The position numbers and the translations under genes were made by a program. This document shows, piece after piece, positions 23,527 to 36,613 of a DNA stretch of 64,000 bases (the stretch's first letter is position 1; every line of letters starts with the position of its first letter). This DNA comes from Megamerina dolium (taxonomy: Eukaryota > Arthropoda > Insecta > Diptera > Megamerinidae), in contig OY978525.1 of the NCBI GenBank assembly GCA_963854835.1, positions 19,624,309 to 19,688,308 on the forward strand, in the 5' to 3' direction. Under the pieces are notes generated by a model. That model saw nothing but the letters and a program-made list of their open reading frames with translations. It was not told where the DNA came from and searched no databases.

Positions 23527-24159
23527 CGGAATAAAATCGAGTAGTGAATAGTGGAGCATTTTAAAATGCCCTTTCAAATGCAGACGCGAAAAGGATAGAC
23601 AATACTCTCACACGTATACACATATATTGGGGAAAATATATATGGGAATGCAAGAGCATTTGGATGAATTAACATAAAAATGTATTATCAGCATCGCATC
23701 AGTATCAACATTATCATTTACAGGGTTACATGCATAGGTCAAATATGTGAAATGAATATTGCCACATACTCGTACATACTATGTAGTAGTCGTACTTTGC
23801 CATTCGTTAACTTGTTGTTAATAAATTATGTTTTTATAGCAATTTTACGTGTTGAATATTGAAATTGTTTGTGAAATTAATCAAATTTAATTGTATGAGC
23901 ACTAAATATGCTAAATGCATTGGAATGCATTGACCAGTTTACTAAGGTTAATTATACAGAATTGCATATAAAAATATTCTTTTCATTATTTATGTTAAAA
24001 TGCTGTATAAAATTCTAAGCGGTGATCATGATCGGCTTACAAAATATATACATAGAAAGTATATATTAAAATTTAATTCAACGCCACCGAGTGACGCATT
24101 GATTTTGCTCTTGATGATGGTCCAATGCATACATTTTTCTTTCGATATTATTTTAAATA
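21391..24159. other. Microsatellite-rich non-coding DNA
   Basis: Contains ATC runs (22796-22822), a compound GTT/GCT/GTCGCT run (22935-22977), (TTG)9 (23391-23418) and (ATG)10 (23497-23526). The segment 21450-21910 contains loosely repeated phrases (CTCAGCAGGTATGTGGTTCT and a diverged version near 21758), hinting at an old tandem duplication. No gene recognised. Confidence 0.55.
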
Positions 24160-24291
24160 TTTCCAATTGCTTGTTTACCGTTCCAAAGAAAAATATGTTC
24201 AGTATGAAATTTATGCTTCAGCCAGGGATTGAACGCACGACCTACAGATCAGACAACCAACGCAATAACCACTGAGCTACGGCACCCGGCT
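24160..24291 (-). mobile_element. SINE fragment, copy C (head plus part of body)
   Basis: On the minus strand from 24291: CCGGGTGCCGTAGCTCAGTG, then the B-box region GCGTTCAATCC and a diverged piece of the body ending with CAAGCAATTGG near 24162. Same order and strand as copy A at 1313-1624, with an internal deletion and loss of the 3' half. No clear target duplication found. Confidence 0.75.
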
Positions 24292-24404
24292 ATATTATAC
24301 TTGTTCTTATTGCCAAAATCATGAAGGATGGGAAAGAGTAGTAATTGAAAAACGTGTACAAATGAATTTATGATAGTTACAATGTAATATATTATACTTT
24401 CCAC

Positions 24405-24576
24405 CAGTGGCGTAGTCAGGGAGGTCAGAGGGATAGATCCCCTTGGCCGATGGACTTGCTAAAAATGAAAAATAATAATAATATGTAGATATTTAAAAAT
24501 CATTCATTCAAAATCCTTTCATTCTCACATCCTTTCATCTCAACCCCACCTTGCCAAAATCCTGGCTATGCCACTG
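24405..24576. mobile_element. 172-bp MITE with CAGTGGC ends
   Basis: The left end CAGTGGCGTAGTCAGGGA and the right end, inverted, CAGTGGCATAGCCAGGAT match at 14 of 18 positions. Flanking octamers CTTTCCAC (24397-24404) and CTTCTCAC (24577-24584) agree at 6 of 8 positions, compatible with a decayed 8-bp hAT-type duplication. No coding content. Superfamily assignment is tentative. Confidence 0.7.
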
Positions 24577-26184
<1,608 letters not shown>

Positions 26185-26683
26185 ATGCTGCAACTAGCCA
26201 CCGACGTAAAAACGTAGAACGTGTCAGCTGACACGGCCTATCTTATGGGAACGTCGTGTTAACCGTCACCACCGTATGACGGTGACGTAGACGTTGCTCG
26301 TAGCGGAGAGAATCAACAGCAATTAGATTTTTAACGTAAAAACATGTCAGCTGATCGCTCTATATGCTTACAGGGTTACCAGCTTAGACTTTTATAAATG
26401 AATAAAAAATTAACTAAAAAAGTTTAGTTTTTTTTTTAATTAATCAAAACTATCATCGTGTTTAGTTATTTATTAAAATATACTTCACGTATATTAATTT
26501 TTTTTTTTTTTAGTTTCTAACATATATACTATGAAATTTGATCATGAAAATGGTAAGTGTGATTAGAAGCATGCACGCACAGTGTTACATGGCAACATTG
26601 TTATGTATGTATATAAGAAAGAACAGTCGATTTCTCCGTATGGCGGTACGTACGTACGCTACGTCGGTGGCTAGTTGCAGCAT
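26185..26683. repeat. 24-bp inverted repeat pair with palindromic interior
   Basis: 26185-26208 and 26660-26683 are exact reverse complements (core GCAACTAGCCACCGACGTA). Inside lie GTGTCAGCTGACAC (perfect palindrome near 26221-26234), a 7-bp-stem hairpin CGTCACC...GGTGACG near 26264-26287, and a second TGTCAGCTGA near 26345. The 499-bp span could be a small DNA element, but the repeats do not show a standard terminal signature or a target duplication. Confidence 0.7.
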
Positions 26684-26797
26684 TACTCGATCAAGCCTTA
26701 CGTTGGCAAGTCATACCCCTTTAGTACGTATTCATATATAAAGCATTTAGGAATTATGTAGTACAAATTTCCTATGATGCTACATTTTACGTTCAGT

Positions 26798-26946
26798 GAA
26801 AATTCATTTGATTCTTTCTTCTTTCTCTGTCGTCATAGTGATTGACGTATACACACATACACGAGTATGTGTATGTGTGTATACATCTACTGATATTACT
26901 GTATGACGACAATACGGAGAAGAAGAAGAATCAAATGAACTTTTCA
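26798..26946. repeat. 149-bp palindrome / long hairpin
   Basis: The centre is a perfect 16-bp stem (26847-26862 against 26869-26884, 6-nt loop GAGTAT). Outward the arms pair again: TTCATTTGATTC near 26803 with its complement GAATCAAATGAA near 26929-26940, and GTCGTCATA near 26830 with TATGACGAC near 26902-26910. The outer arms are imperfect over about 40 bp. No coding content. Candidates are a foldback/MITE element or a hairpin RNA precursor. Confidence 0.85.
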
Positions 26947-29635
26947 ATGATACATATATTTGCTATGTTTTGTTTATTGTTGGTACGTTGAATATTTTAA
27001 TGATTTATGGAGTGTTCGTAGGTAGGTATATAAAAGGTTGTAACAGGCTTAGTTTTAACCTGTTACAATATGTTTTTGCTTTCTTGAAAAAAAAAATGAT
27101 TTTAATAAGATACATTTTATGTCCAAATTGTGCTCCATTCAATTTGATTCATTTGAATATTTTATTTCAACCATTTTTGCGCCAATGTTGGTCAAATTGG
27201 ATGCCCACATTCGTGTGAAGTTTTTGCAATGATTTAGAAAATTTATTTCCATTCATTGAATTGGACATTGTTTCAATTTTTTAAGATACGAAAATATCGA
27301 AAATGTGATATAAAATCGACATATTTGCACAAATTGTTCAACAGTAATTCAAGTTTTAAAATATTCCTTTGTTACAGAATATTTAATATATTCTCAATTT
27401 CTACGTGAAATTTTCAAATACCATATAACCATATACACTGCGAAGTTGGTCAACGAGATTGCTTCATTACATATCCCTACAGAAATATAGTTCTTTTCTC
27501 ACATCTTTCGCATTCATTGCTTAATTAACATTGTAAACTGTTTTTCGTATTTTAATTACACATTTTTAATTCTATAGCTATACCTTTAGTGTATTATGGT
27601 ATAGTACCTTTGCTCAAGTCAAATTCACTTAAAAAATTGCATAATTTATGCGAATTTTATTTAATCAATTTATATAATATATTCCTTAAAATTACACCCT
27701 TTACATGCAGCGGTATTGTACGTTAGTCTTATACATCTACGCGTCGCCCACCTTTATCAAACATGTAGTACATTTGTTTATGCTGAACATAATGCATGGG
27801 TGGTATTTGACATGGTACCACAAAATCATAACAAAAAATGCCAAACATACGTATATTCTTGTAAGTAGTCGTATATTAGTGATGGCAACAAGAAAATATA
27901 TTTTTAGACGAGTACAATTCTTAATGTGATGATATTCGAGTACTTGGAAAAGTTGGTAATTAGAATATAGGAATTTTATAAAATAACTTTCTATTAATCA
28001 ATTGTTTAATAAGAGACATATAGTGATGCAGTATTTAACAAAAAATATATTACCACAAATATTTATCACCAACACTAATTGATATTTGCACCTACTCGAA
28101 TGATGATAGTGTAGATTATATTAAATAAGACAATTGGATTGAGTAGTAAATTTACATACCATTCATAGTAATTTAATAGAGAAGAGCACTTTGCATCAAT
28201 AAGTGTCAAATATGATTTAATGAAGAGGAGCAGCGCAAAGCAATAACGCGTTGTCAATGATATTACGAGTACCTATACAGTCATAGATGCAGGTATGCTG
28301 ATGCGTAGAAATACATACTAGATATGCATATATGCATTGAATGCTGTCTGTGGCTGCGAATGCGGATGCCTATTCATTTGATACGCTACCGCTCGTGCTG
28401 CATACATATAATGCATGTATATAATATTCTAATACATACGAGTATACTTAATATCATTTACGCGCATCATTGCATATGTATGCATACACATATTGCGTGC
28501 ACATATTGGGTCTACGTATGTACGGTCGGCCACCCATTAACGCACACGCTCTCTCTAACTGATACCAGAAGATACGTAAAGTATTTTGCGACATGATGTA
28601 TGCGTATTTTAGCCTACGGTATCCGAGAAAACATATGTACTTCTTACATACAAACTGATATTATTTTTGAATTACGACATGCCCATAACCAAAAGAATGT
28701 TTTTTATTTTGTTTAATTTTATTTTTTGTTAATAAAACCAACAAGAAAATGAACAAAATTAATATTTATTTTTAATACAAGCATACAAGAATGAGTACAT
28801 ACAAATATGTGTATTAAAAAGCATTAAAGAAAGTCATTAAGACGCCAAGACAAGAGTATCAATTACATACATATGCGTGTATGTATAGTGCATGGCGGTT
28901 AAAGAAATTTGTTACGTTACATACGTATCTACGCGCATATGACACGCATAAAAAGTGCAACATGAAGAGTGAAGTAAAGTGTTATAAGTTCACTGGCACG
29001 ATTCACTTATAAATTAATATGCGTTTCGTATATGTATCAATATACAGTTTAAATACATACATAGATACATCAATACACTCCCCTGTGCATTTAAGGTACA
29101 TATTTGTTTATCGTATATTGAAGTTGAGACATCAAAGACGTCATTGCCGCAAATAGTTGGTTATTACTTACATACTATATATATTTGTGTATACATAGTA
29201 TACACCCACTGCCAAAAAATTAAATGCACTTCATTTAGGCATTTGCCTTTTATCATATTATTGATTTTAAGGTGTGGTATTCACCCTATACATACTTCAC
29301 ACAATACTAAACAATATAAGGAATTCAAATCTAATCATACTATTAGTTTACTCACATAATATGAACTATATACGATATCATATCAAAAACAAATGCTAAA
29401 AGGCAATCTCTGCCATTATGTATATGTACTTTATATGATTTATAAATTTTAATGCGTTACTATTATAGGATATCATAAATTGATATGTGAGGAGTTAGTA
29501 AAACTGTGATTTACGATAAAACTGTAAAAACAGGACGAACTTCAGCAATCAGCACCGTCGAAATCGTTAAAACGAGTAATAAAGGCAGCCTGGAGGCCAT
29601 ACGAAGAATATCTAACACACGTCTGTGTTCAGATG
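26947..29635. other. Non-coding DNA
   Basis: AT-rich, with repeated CATAC/TATG words typical of fly intergenic DNA. No coding blocks, elements or long hairpins seen. Confidence 0.55.
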
Positions 29636-29637
29636 TA

Positions 29638-30871
29638 CGAGGGCGATCCTAGAACTACCCGACCTAACGAAGAAAACACAAAAAATTTGGGAAAATGTTT
29701 CTTTATTCCTCAACGTAATCTCTTTTTAGTTCTATACACTTTTCCCAGCGATATTCTATAGCTTCGATACCCTGTTTATAGTATGAACTATCTCGTTCAT
29801 TAAAACAGACATCTACCGCAGACTCCACCTCTTAATTGTTTGGAAATATTCTACCACCGAGCCATTTTTTGAAATTTGGAAATAGAAAATAATTCGAAGG
29901 AGCTAAATCTGGCAAATATGATGCGTGCTGAAGCAATTCGAGCTTTAACTCATTGATTTTGGCCATCGCAATAGCGGATGTGTGACCTGGTACATTGTCT
30001 TGATGAAACAACACTTGAAACAACAAATGCGGCCTTTTTTCTTAAATTTCATCACTTAAACGCTGCAACAAATTAGCATAATACTCGCCGTTGAATGTTT
30101 TTCGTTTTTAAAAATAATCAATATAAATTAATCCACGCGCATCTCAATAAACAGACGCCATAACCTTGCCTGCAGATGGAACTGTCTTCGCTCCTTTGTC
30201 TCAGGTGTGAAGTGGTGAACCCATGTCTCATCCATGGTTACGAATAGATGCAAAAATTCTGCTTTATTACTGTGAAATATCGCCAAACACTCTATAGAAA
30301 CATCTTCACGACGTTGTTTTAGTTCTATTGTGAGCAAACGCGGAACCCATCTTGCACACAGCTTTTTCATCTCCAAATTTGCGGTTAATATACGGTTAAT
30401 ATATAGCACTTTTGAAATGCTTGTAATATCACCTAGCTCACGCACCTTCAACCGGGGATCATCCAATACCATTTTGTAGATTTTCTTAACCGTTTCTGGC
30501 GTGGCCACCTCAATTGGTTGACCACTATGGTGTTCGTCTTGGCAGCTTGTATGACCTCGTTTAAACTCTGCCACTCAATATTTTATGATCATAAACGAAG
30601 GAGCAGACTCCCCCAGAGTAGAATCTAGTTCGGTTTTAATATTCGTTGGACTGAGACCTTTCAAATGAAAGTATTAAATTACATAACGGTGTCCAATTTT
30701 TTCCAGGTTTACAAATTTGCTGAGGTCGTTAACTTTCGACGGCTCCAAAAAAAAATACTAAACAACGTGTCGCCTTAAACCTAAAATATGCCACTTTTCA
30801 CCAAAGTATTTTTTTTTCAAACTACTGCCGCCATCTATATGTCAGGTCGGGTAGCTCTGGGACCGTCATCG
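29638..30871 (-). mobile_element. mariner element with both ends, 1234 bp
   Basis: The ends match as inverted repeats of about 30 bp: left CGAGGGCGATCCTAGAACTA, right (inverted) CGATGACGGTCCCAGAGCTA, both continuing CCCGACCT. TA dinucleotides flank at 29636-29637 and 30872-30873. Length is normal for a complete mariner. The transposase inside reads on the minus strand but is broken. Confidence 0.88.
29832..30710 (-). pseudogene. mariner transposase, broken
   Basis: From 30710 on the minus strand: LEKIGHRYVI, GLSPTNIKTELDSTLGESAP (HTH region, with an in-frame stop before VAEFKRGHTS), IEVATPETVKKIY, LDDPRLKVREL, then KKLCARWVPRLLT near 30330 and VTMDETWVHHFTPETKE near 30205, which holds the first catalytic D. 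After a damaged stretch (30027-30128) it resumes with VLFHQDNVPGHTSAIAMAKI (second D) and PDLAPSNYFLFPNFKKWLGG, where the third catalytic D expected in mariners is replaced by N. At least one stop and one shift are present. Confidence 0.85.
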
Positions 30872-30873
30872 TA

Positions 30874-31939
30874 GCTTTCGGAAACTTTCTACTTTCCTCT
30901 AAGAGGAAGGGTGGAGTTTTGCATAAAATACCATTTTTGCATTCGAAGTAAAGTATCGAATGCTATTGACATAATTAAGTAGATTAAAATTCTATCTTAT
31001 TTGAATTTGAATATTAAGTGAATGAAAAACAGTCAAGGAGGAATTCAGTGCCCATTAACGGAAACCGAGAAAAAGGACGACAAAACCTACAACCAAGATT
31101 AAAAAAGTCTGTCACCGTTTGGAGTTCATGGCCAATAAATGGCTTCTGGCTGAGTATAACTCTTCCAGGCAAAGAAAACACTTAAGTCCACAATTAATTT
31201 TTCTGTTTGAGCCCAAAGCGCAATCTCCTAAATGGTTCAAATAAATATTGTGCGAGTTAGAAACATTAATATCGTGCACAATTTTTGTTTTCTAAATTCT
31301 CTACTCTGTATTTGATTTCATACTGAGGCAGAAAACTTTATCGGTTTAATTTAAATTCCGCGAAAGTATGAAGTTCGATATTAATAAAAAATGTAGCTTT
31401 TCAAAATAGACTTTTCATATTTGTAAATTGTTGCTCATCATTGGCCTTACGACTAGCAAACGCTCTATCCTTTATAAAGGTTGTTTTGTCCTTTTCAAAG
31501 ACATTTAGGTATTTTATGTCAGTCAGCTTTTAAATTTAATGCACAAATGTAGCTCTACCTTAAATTTGAATCAAACCAAAATTTCATTTGACTTGCAATG
31601 TTTTGAACGAAAAAATCATAAATTGCTTGTCGGCATATACTCAATCTAAGTATGGAGACATACATCAAAAAACTTCATACACGCAAACATATATGCGTTA
31701 AAGTACATACATAAATAAATACGTATGAAGTTCTGTCTCCACGCATACTACTCAATATACATACTCCGGCTCTGCGACACGAAGTACATTTGAGTGTTCA
31801 TAAATTCTTCCAGCATTGCTATATCTCATCCTGCTGTGTTCTAGTTACCAATTTTTTGCCTCTTTTTTATCTTCTTTTTTTTTGCTATTCTTCTTCTCGT
31901 GTGTCTTGCTTAGCTAAACTATTTATATTTTCTACGACT
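30874..31939. other. Non-coding DNA
   Basis: No coding signature or repeat recognised. Confidence 0.5.
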
Positions 31940-31953
31940 GAAAGAAGTACTAT

Positions 31954-32130
31954 AAAAAAATACATAAATATATGGCACTTAAAGCCCCGAATGGCTATTT
32001 GGCCGAGCTTCTCTTGCATTACTGTAGTCCGTGTTAAATTTTGGACAGTATTAGAAGGGACCTACTTATGTTAGCCGGTTTTTCATGGCAAATTGTTACT
32101 GCCGGAAAAATTGCCAATTGCTTGCCGACA
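31954..32130 (-). mobile_element. SINE copy B, 5'-truncated
   Basis: The sequence matches the 3' two thirds of SINE copy A in the same orientation (shared blocks TTAAAGCCCCGAA near 31980, GTTACTGCCGGAAAAA near 32094 and GCCAATTG near 32113). The tRNA-like head is missing. It is flanked by a perfect 14-bp duplication GAAAGAAGTACTAT at 31940-31953 and 32131-32144, so the truncation happened during insertion and not by later decay. Confidence 0.88.
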
Positions 32131-32144
32131 GAAAGAAGTACTAT

Positions 32145-32859
32145 TATTTTCAATGGTTTTAATTTCGTTCATGTTTGTTTTCATCTTTCGCTACAAAGCT
32201 TTTCCAGTTTGTGATGTTTCTTCCGAATTATAAACATATAAATTACTCAAAATATTTTTTATTCCCATATGGTGTTGGATCAAACAATGTGGAACTTGGT
32301 ACATAAATTAATTATGTAAATGTTTTTGCAAGGATATCGAAAAAATTGTTACCACTTTTAAGTGATCTTTGCAAAAAAGAATGGTATAATGTCAAACAAA
32401 ATTCTAAGTATATAGAGATCAGAGAAAAAACGGCGACGACATGAAGTTTTTCGAAAATGACGGCTTAAACATTATAGACATTATTGCCACAAAATTTCGG
32501 TATGAATTTATTCGACATTAATAAATATGTCGAAGCCAAAAAATGTGATGTCAAAATGACGATAGGAGTTCTGTCAATCAGCATCGGATCATTAAAATAG
32601 AACGCACAAAGGGATATGAAAAGAAAATGAGTCGAAGTACTTCAAAGCTACTAGTGGGAAGTATCTTACAGATAACGAATTTCTATTATGGATCATATCA
32701 TATCACTTTATAAAATTCATGTTTTCGGCATTTAAGAACTTTAAAATGTTAACTGATGTTCAGTTGCTAGAAGAGGAGACAACTCGTGACAACGGAAATA
32801 TTCTTCTTTCTGATGGCTCTTGCATTAATATGTAACTAATTGTAATTTAAAAATTATCT
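32145..32859. other. Non-coding DNA
   Basis: No feature recognised. Confidence 0.5.
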
Positions 32860-34125
32860 TCGTATTTTTGATACATTTTTGAACAAAAACTTTCTTTATT
32901 GATAATCAGTTTTTATCAAATACATATTGGCCATTATTATCTATGACTGTTTGCCATTTTTTGCGTAACTTCATAATTCCATCGGTGTAGAACTTGACCA
33001 AGTGATTTTCAACGACTCTTCAGTCAGCGAATTTTTTACCATTAAGAGAGTTTTGGAGAGACCGAAACAAATGGTAGTCCGACAGTCCATGAACTTGATC
33101 CTGGCTATACGGTGGATGCATCAAAACTTCCCAACCACGCTCCGTCAATTTTATCCGAGTCATAAACGATGGGTGTGGCCTGGGATTGTCATGATGGAAT
33201 ACAACTCTTTTTTTGTTGACCAATTCCGGTCGCTTTTCCTTAATTGCTTTGTTCAAGCGGTCGAGCTGTGAGGAGGAAAAATCAGAATTAACCGTTTGAG
33301 CAGATTGTAGCATCTCGTAATAGACAATTAGCTTCCAATCCCATCAAACACTCAACATAACCTTGTTTGCTGTCAATGCAGGATTCGAAGTCGTTTGTGA
33401 AGGGTCACCGGCCTTTGACCATGATCGTTTGCATTGGATCTTCTCGTATCTAATCTATTTTTTATCGCGCGTAATGATTCGCTGTCCAGTCCATCGCAGC
33501 AGACGTCAGCTTGGAGATAATGCATAGGATAACTCTTGCTAACAGGTGTTACTTTGGGCTGAGCAAGCAATTGAGAAGTCGAGCCCTCTCTCGAAGAACG
33601 AAAACTGCACTCTACAAATCTCTCATCATGCCTGTCCTACCATATGGCGCTGAAGCCTGGACAATTTCTTTGCGGTAACTCATGTGGGATCCAAATATCG
33701 AGCATCTTTACGTAGCCTGCTCTTTTTAGATGATTCCAAACTATCACGTAGTTGATGTTTAATGCATCGGCTATATGTTCCACCAGTCTCAAGTTTTATC
33801 GGCTTTTTCAGTAACTGGCCGACTACATCGAGGTGCATCTTTGAGATCTAAATTTCCAAAATGGAATCGCACAAAATTTTCGGCATATTTTTCCAGCGGT
33901 TTTACCTTCCTTCCAGTAAAAAAGCTTCACATAGCGTATTTCTTCAGATATTTCACTCATTTTCAAATGAATATAAATTTTACACGAGTTTATTTATAAT
34001 AAACTATATTCGCTAAAAATGTAACCTGAAATGTCACTTTTCAAAGACATAACACAATTGGATTGGTGTTACCGATATATGGGCATTAACATCATCTAGT
34101 AACAAAAAACTGCGGAGAATCATAT
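32860..34125 (-). mobile_element. irritans-type mariner carrying an RTE piece
   Basis: The minus strand reads an N-terminus MSEISEEIRYVKLFYW near 33960, NYVIVWNHLKRAG near 33740, then after a foreign segment GDPSQTTS near 33400, and finally LDRLNKAIKEKRPELVNKK, FHHDNPRPH (second catalytic D) and GWEVLMHPPYSQD, ending LFRSLQNSLNGKKF near 33025. These are irritans-subfamily hallmarks. The same family occurs at 55420-56478. Ends are approximate: the right end resembles the other copy (CTAGTAACAAAAAAC near 34099) but decays further out. Frameshifts and the insertion make it dead. Confidence 0.8.
33496..33672 (+). mobile_element. Internal RTE LINE fragment inside the mariner
   Basis: The plus strand encodes SLEIMHRITLANRCYFGLSK and then SLIMPVLPYGAEAWTIS, over 90% identical at nucleotide level by eye to the RTE at 13383-16461 (complement of about 13776-13960). 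It lacks both the 3' end and the tail of the element, so it is not a normal 5'-truncated LINE insertion. On the right the junction falls on AATTTCT, shared by RTE and mariner. On the left, mariner sequence stops near 33485. Confidence 0.85.
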
Positions 34126-35873
34126 AACCAGAAACTCAATTGGCAAAACAAATACGAAAAGTCGAAGGTTTCTTAAAAAAATTTTATTTATAAATTAAGC
34201 ACTCACGGTTTAATGTTTTTGTGTCCACTTTCATACAGTCAACGCATATTTAACCCTAATTCCAACTGAATATTTTACGACGTAATTACTCAAAAATTTG
34301 TCCACCTCAAACACTCAGGTGTTGTATGTAATTTGAGTTTTCCTTCTAAGCTTTCGACGGTCACATCACACGATATTGTCCACACTTTTTGCCACTTGCA
34401 TCTGCTTAAAAAAATGTCTACGTACCATATTTGAGCACTAAAAGTCATAAGCTGCTTCCTAGGTGTTAAGGTAGTTGATATTATTTGGCTCCGGCAAATT
34501 TTCTCTTAGACATCCGTGATCAATGTGCATATAGAGTGTGCGTAAATTCGAAATCGTATTGAAATACAATCGGCGAACGTAGAACACATCCACAATCCAT
34601 AGCAGAGTAGAGTACATAAAACAACAAATGGAAAATATGAAACACATTTTCAGTTAAAATAAACTAAATGCAAAATCAAGCTTATTGCTGTGTATCGCAT
34701 CGGTGGAATTGTGCTCGCATATCGACTGCTGCCTCCATCACCACTACTACCGCTGATGTTAAACCGTGATTTGTGATACCAATGCCAAAGTTTTGTTTAT
34801 TCTATCTGTGTACTCTTCTCTGCTGAAAGGAGGTATCGTACTATATAGTATGTACACATATGTGCCTTTGTATAGTATTTTTGTAAACGAGTTGAACTAC
34901 TAACTAACTACTATACGTACCAGTTGTACTTGTGCCTATGAAGGTATCGATATCGATACTGATGCTAAGAGTAGTGATGGTGATGATGTTGGTGCAATAC
35001 AACTGGGTGGCACACAAGCATTAATAATGTCAAAATTAAGACAGCTGAAATGAATTTAGTGTCGTACGTAATTAAAGACAGCATTTTGGTTATAAATTTT
35101 CAATACGTACACACGCACATATGCTTACTTAGTATGTTTGTGTATATGTCCCTACATATATAAAGTTACAATGATACTCATAGATATACATGTATGGCAG
35201 ATAATTTATAACTTTTGAATTTTGAGTATTGACTATTGACCATTGAAAGTTAATCTAAACGCTTGCACTCCTATGTATGCATTTAATTTTGAAATATTAA
35301 AGCATCTGCATAGCAAATAAATATTTATCAATTTAGTTATAAATTTACATAAAATCCAATACTGTATTTAGAGACTTTATGACCCATTCATTTATTATGA
35401 TTAAATTTCTAAAAGTTAATCATTTGAAATCTAATCAAATAGATAAGTGCAATATGTTATTCTGTATCGTTGATGGATAACAGCATGTACAAATCGTTGA
35501 CTATTATATTTAATTTCAATACAAAGAAATAATGTCACACAAAAATAGATACTACTTAGTTACTAGAAAATATAGTGGTAGAAATGATTATAAACTCAAA
35601 AAAAAAAACCTATTAACTTCATTACTAATTTACTAAAATTATTTGCAAAATTATTGCAGATCAACTACATACTAGATTGTTATGTGGGATTATGTGACCC
35701 ATAGGGCTGTTTGTGTGTATTTTTTCATAATAAGAAGCCAATTCAATGACTTAAAAAACAGCTTTCGTGTAAAAAAATATTCGAGAAAATTATTTTCTCT
35801 AGCCAAATAGTTTCAAAATTAAAATTTTCCCTCAATTATCATCGACTAGCTTCAAAATACCCTGTTCCTTCAG
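34126..35873. other. Non-coding DNA
   Basis: No feature recognised; AT-rich with CATAC words. Confidence 0.5.
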
Positions 35874-36613
35874 GTTGGCCCATTTAAAGTTTGGAATTCG
35901 AATAAACTATAGAAACTAATGAATATTTCCATTTAAGAATCAAACACAACACCATTCCAATGACTGCCACTGCTGGCTTCACAGTACCCCATCCGATTAA
36001 CCCAATTTTTCAGTATGTTTTTAATTGTTTGGGCTTCAATAAAATGAATGGCTTCGATTTCTTGTTTCAAGGCTTCAGTCGTCTCTGGATGATTAGCGTA
36101 ACAATTATTCTTAACAGCTCTCTACCAAGGATTGTCCAATGGGGTTAAATCACAACTCCGAGGCGGCCAATTAACATAAGTTTTTCGGCTGATTAATTGA
36201 TTTTCACAGACGGTGCGCAAAAGATTGATGGTTACGTTGATTGTGTGGCCTGTTGAAGCCAAATGCCGTTCATATCATCTTCTTCAATTATTGAAAACAA
36301 AAAATTCTTTAATATGGCACAGTAATGCTCGCCATTAACTGTAACGGCGACTCCTTTTTCATTTTTGAAGAAAAATAGCCCATGCGGCATGCAGAGCTAA
36401 AAAATATACCAAACAGCCACTCGTTTCAGATGCATTGGCTTTTTAACCATCACGTGTGGATTCTCTGAACCCCAAATATAATCATTTTGATTAGAAGGAG
36501 TACTGTAAACCCAGCCGTGACAGTCATTGGAATGATGTGTTTCCTGCTTAAATGGAAATATTCATTAGTTTTTATAACCGATACGAATTCCAAACTTCAA
36601 TAGGCGCACCCTA
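35874..36613 (-). mobile_element. Rearranged Tc1/mariner element with long inverted ends
   Basis: The minus strand encodes NDYIWGSENPHVMVKKPMH near 36475-36420, RVAVW, LFFFKNEKGVAVTVNGEHY near 36335-36385, then a damaged catalytic region and the C-terminal block KNWVNRMGYCEAS...GSHWN near 35960-36010, close to the usual end of this insect Tc1/mariner group. The 100-bp left end (35874-35976) recurs inverted at 36511-36613 with short gaps. The shared segment includes the codons for the transposase C-terminus, so the right end is an inverted copy of the 3' end standing where the 5' half should be. The N-terminal half of the gene is absent. Confidence 0.75.
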
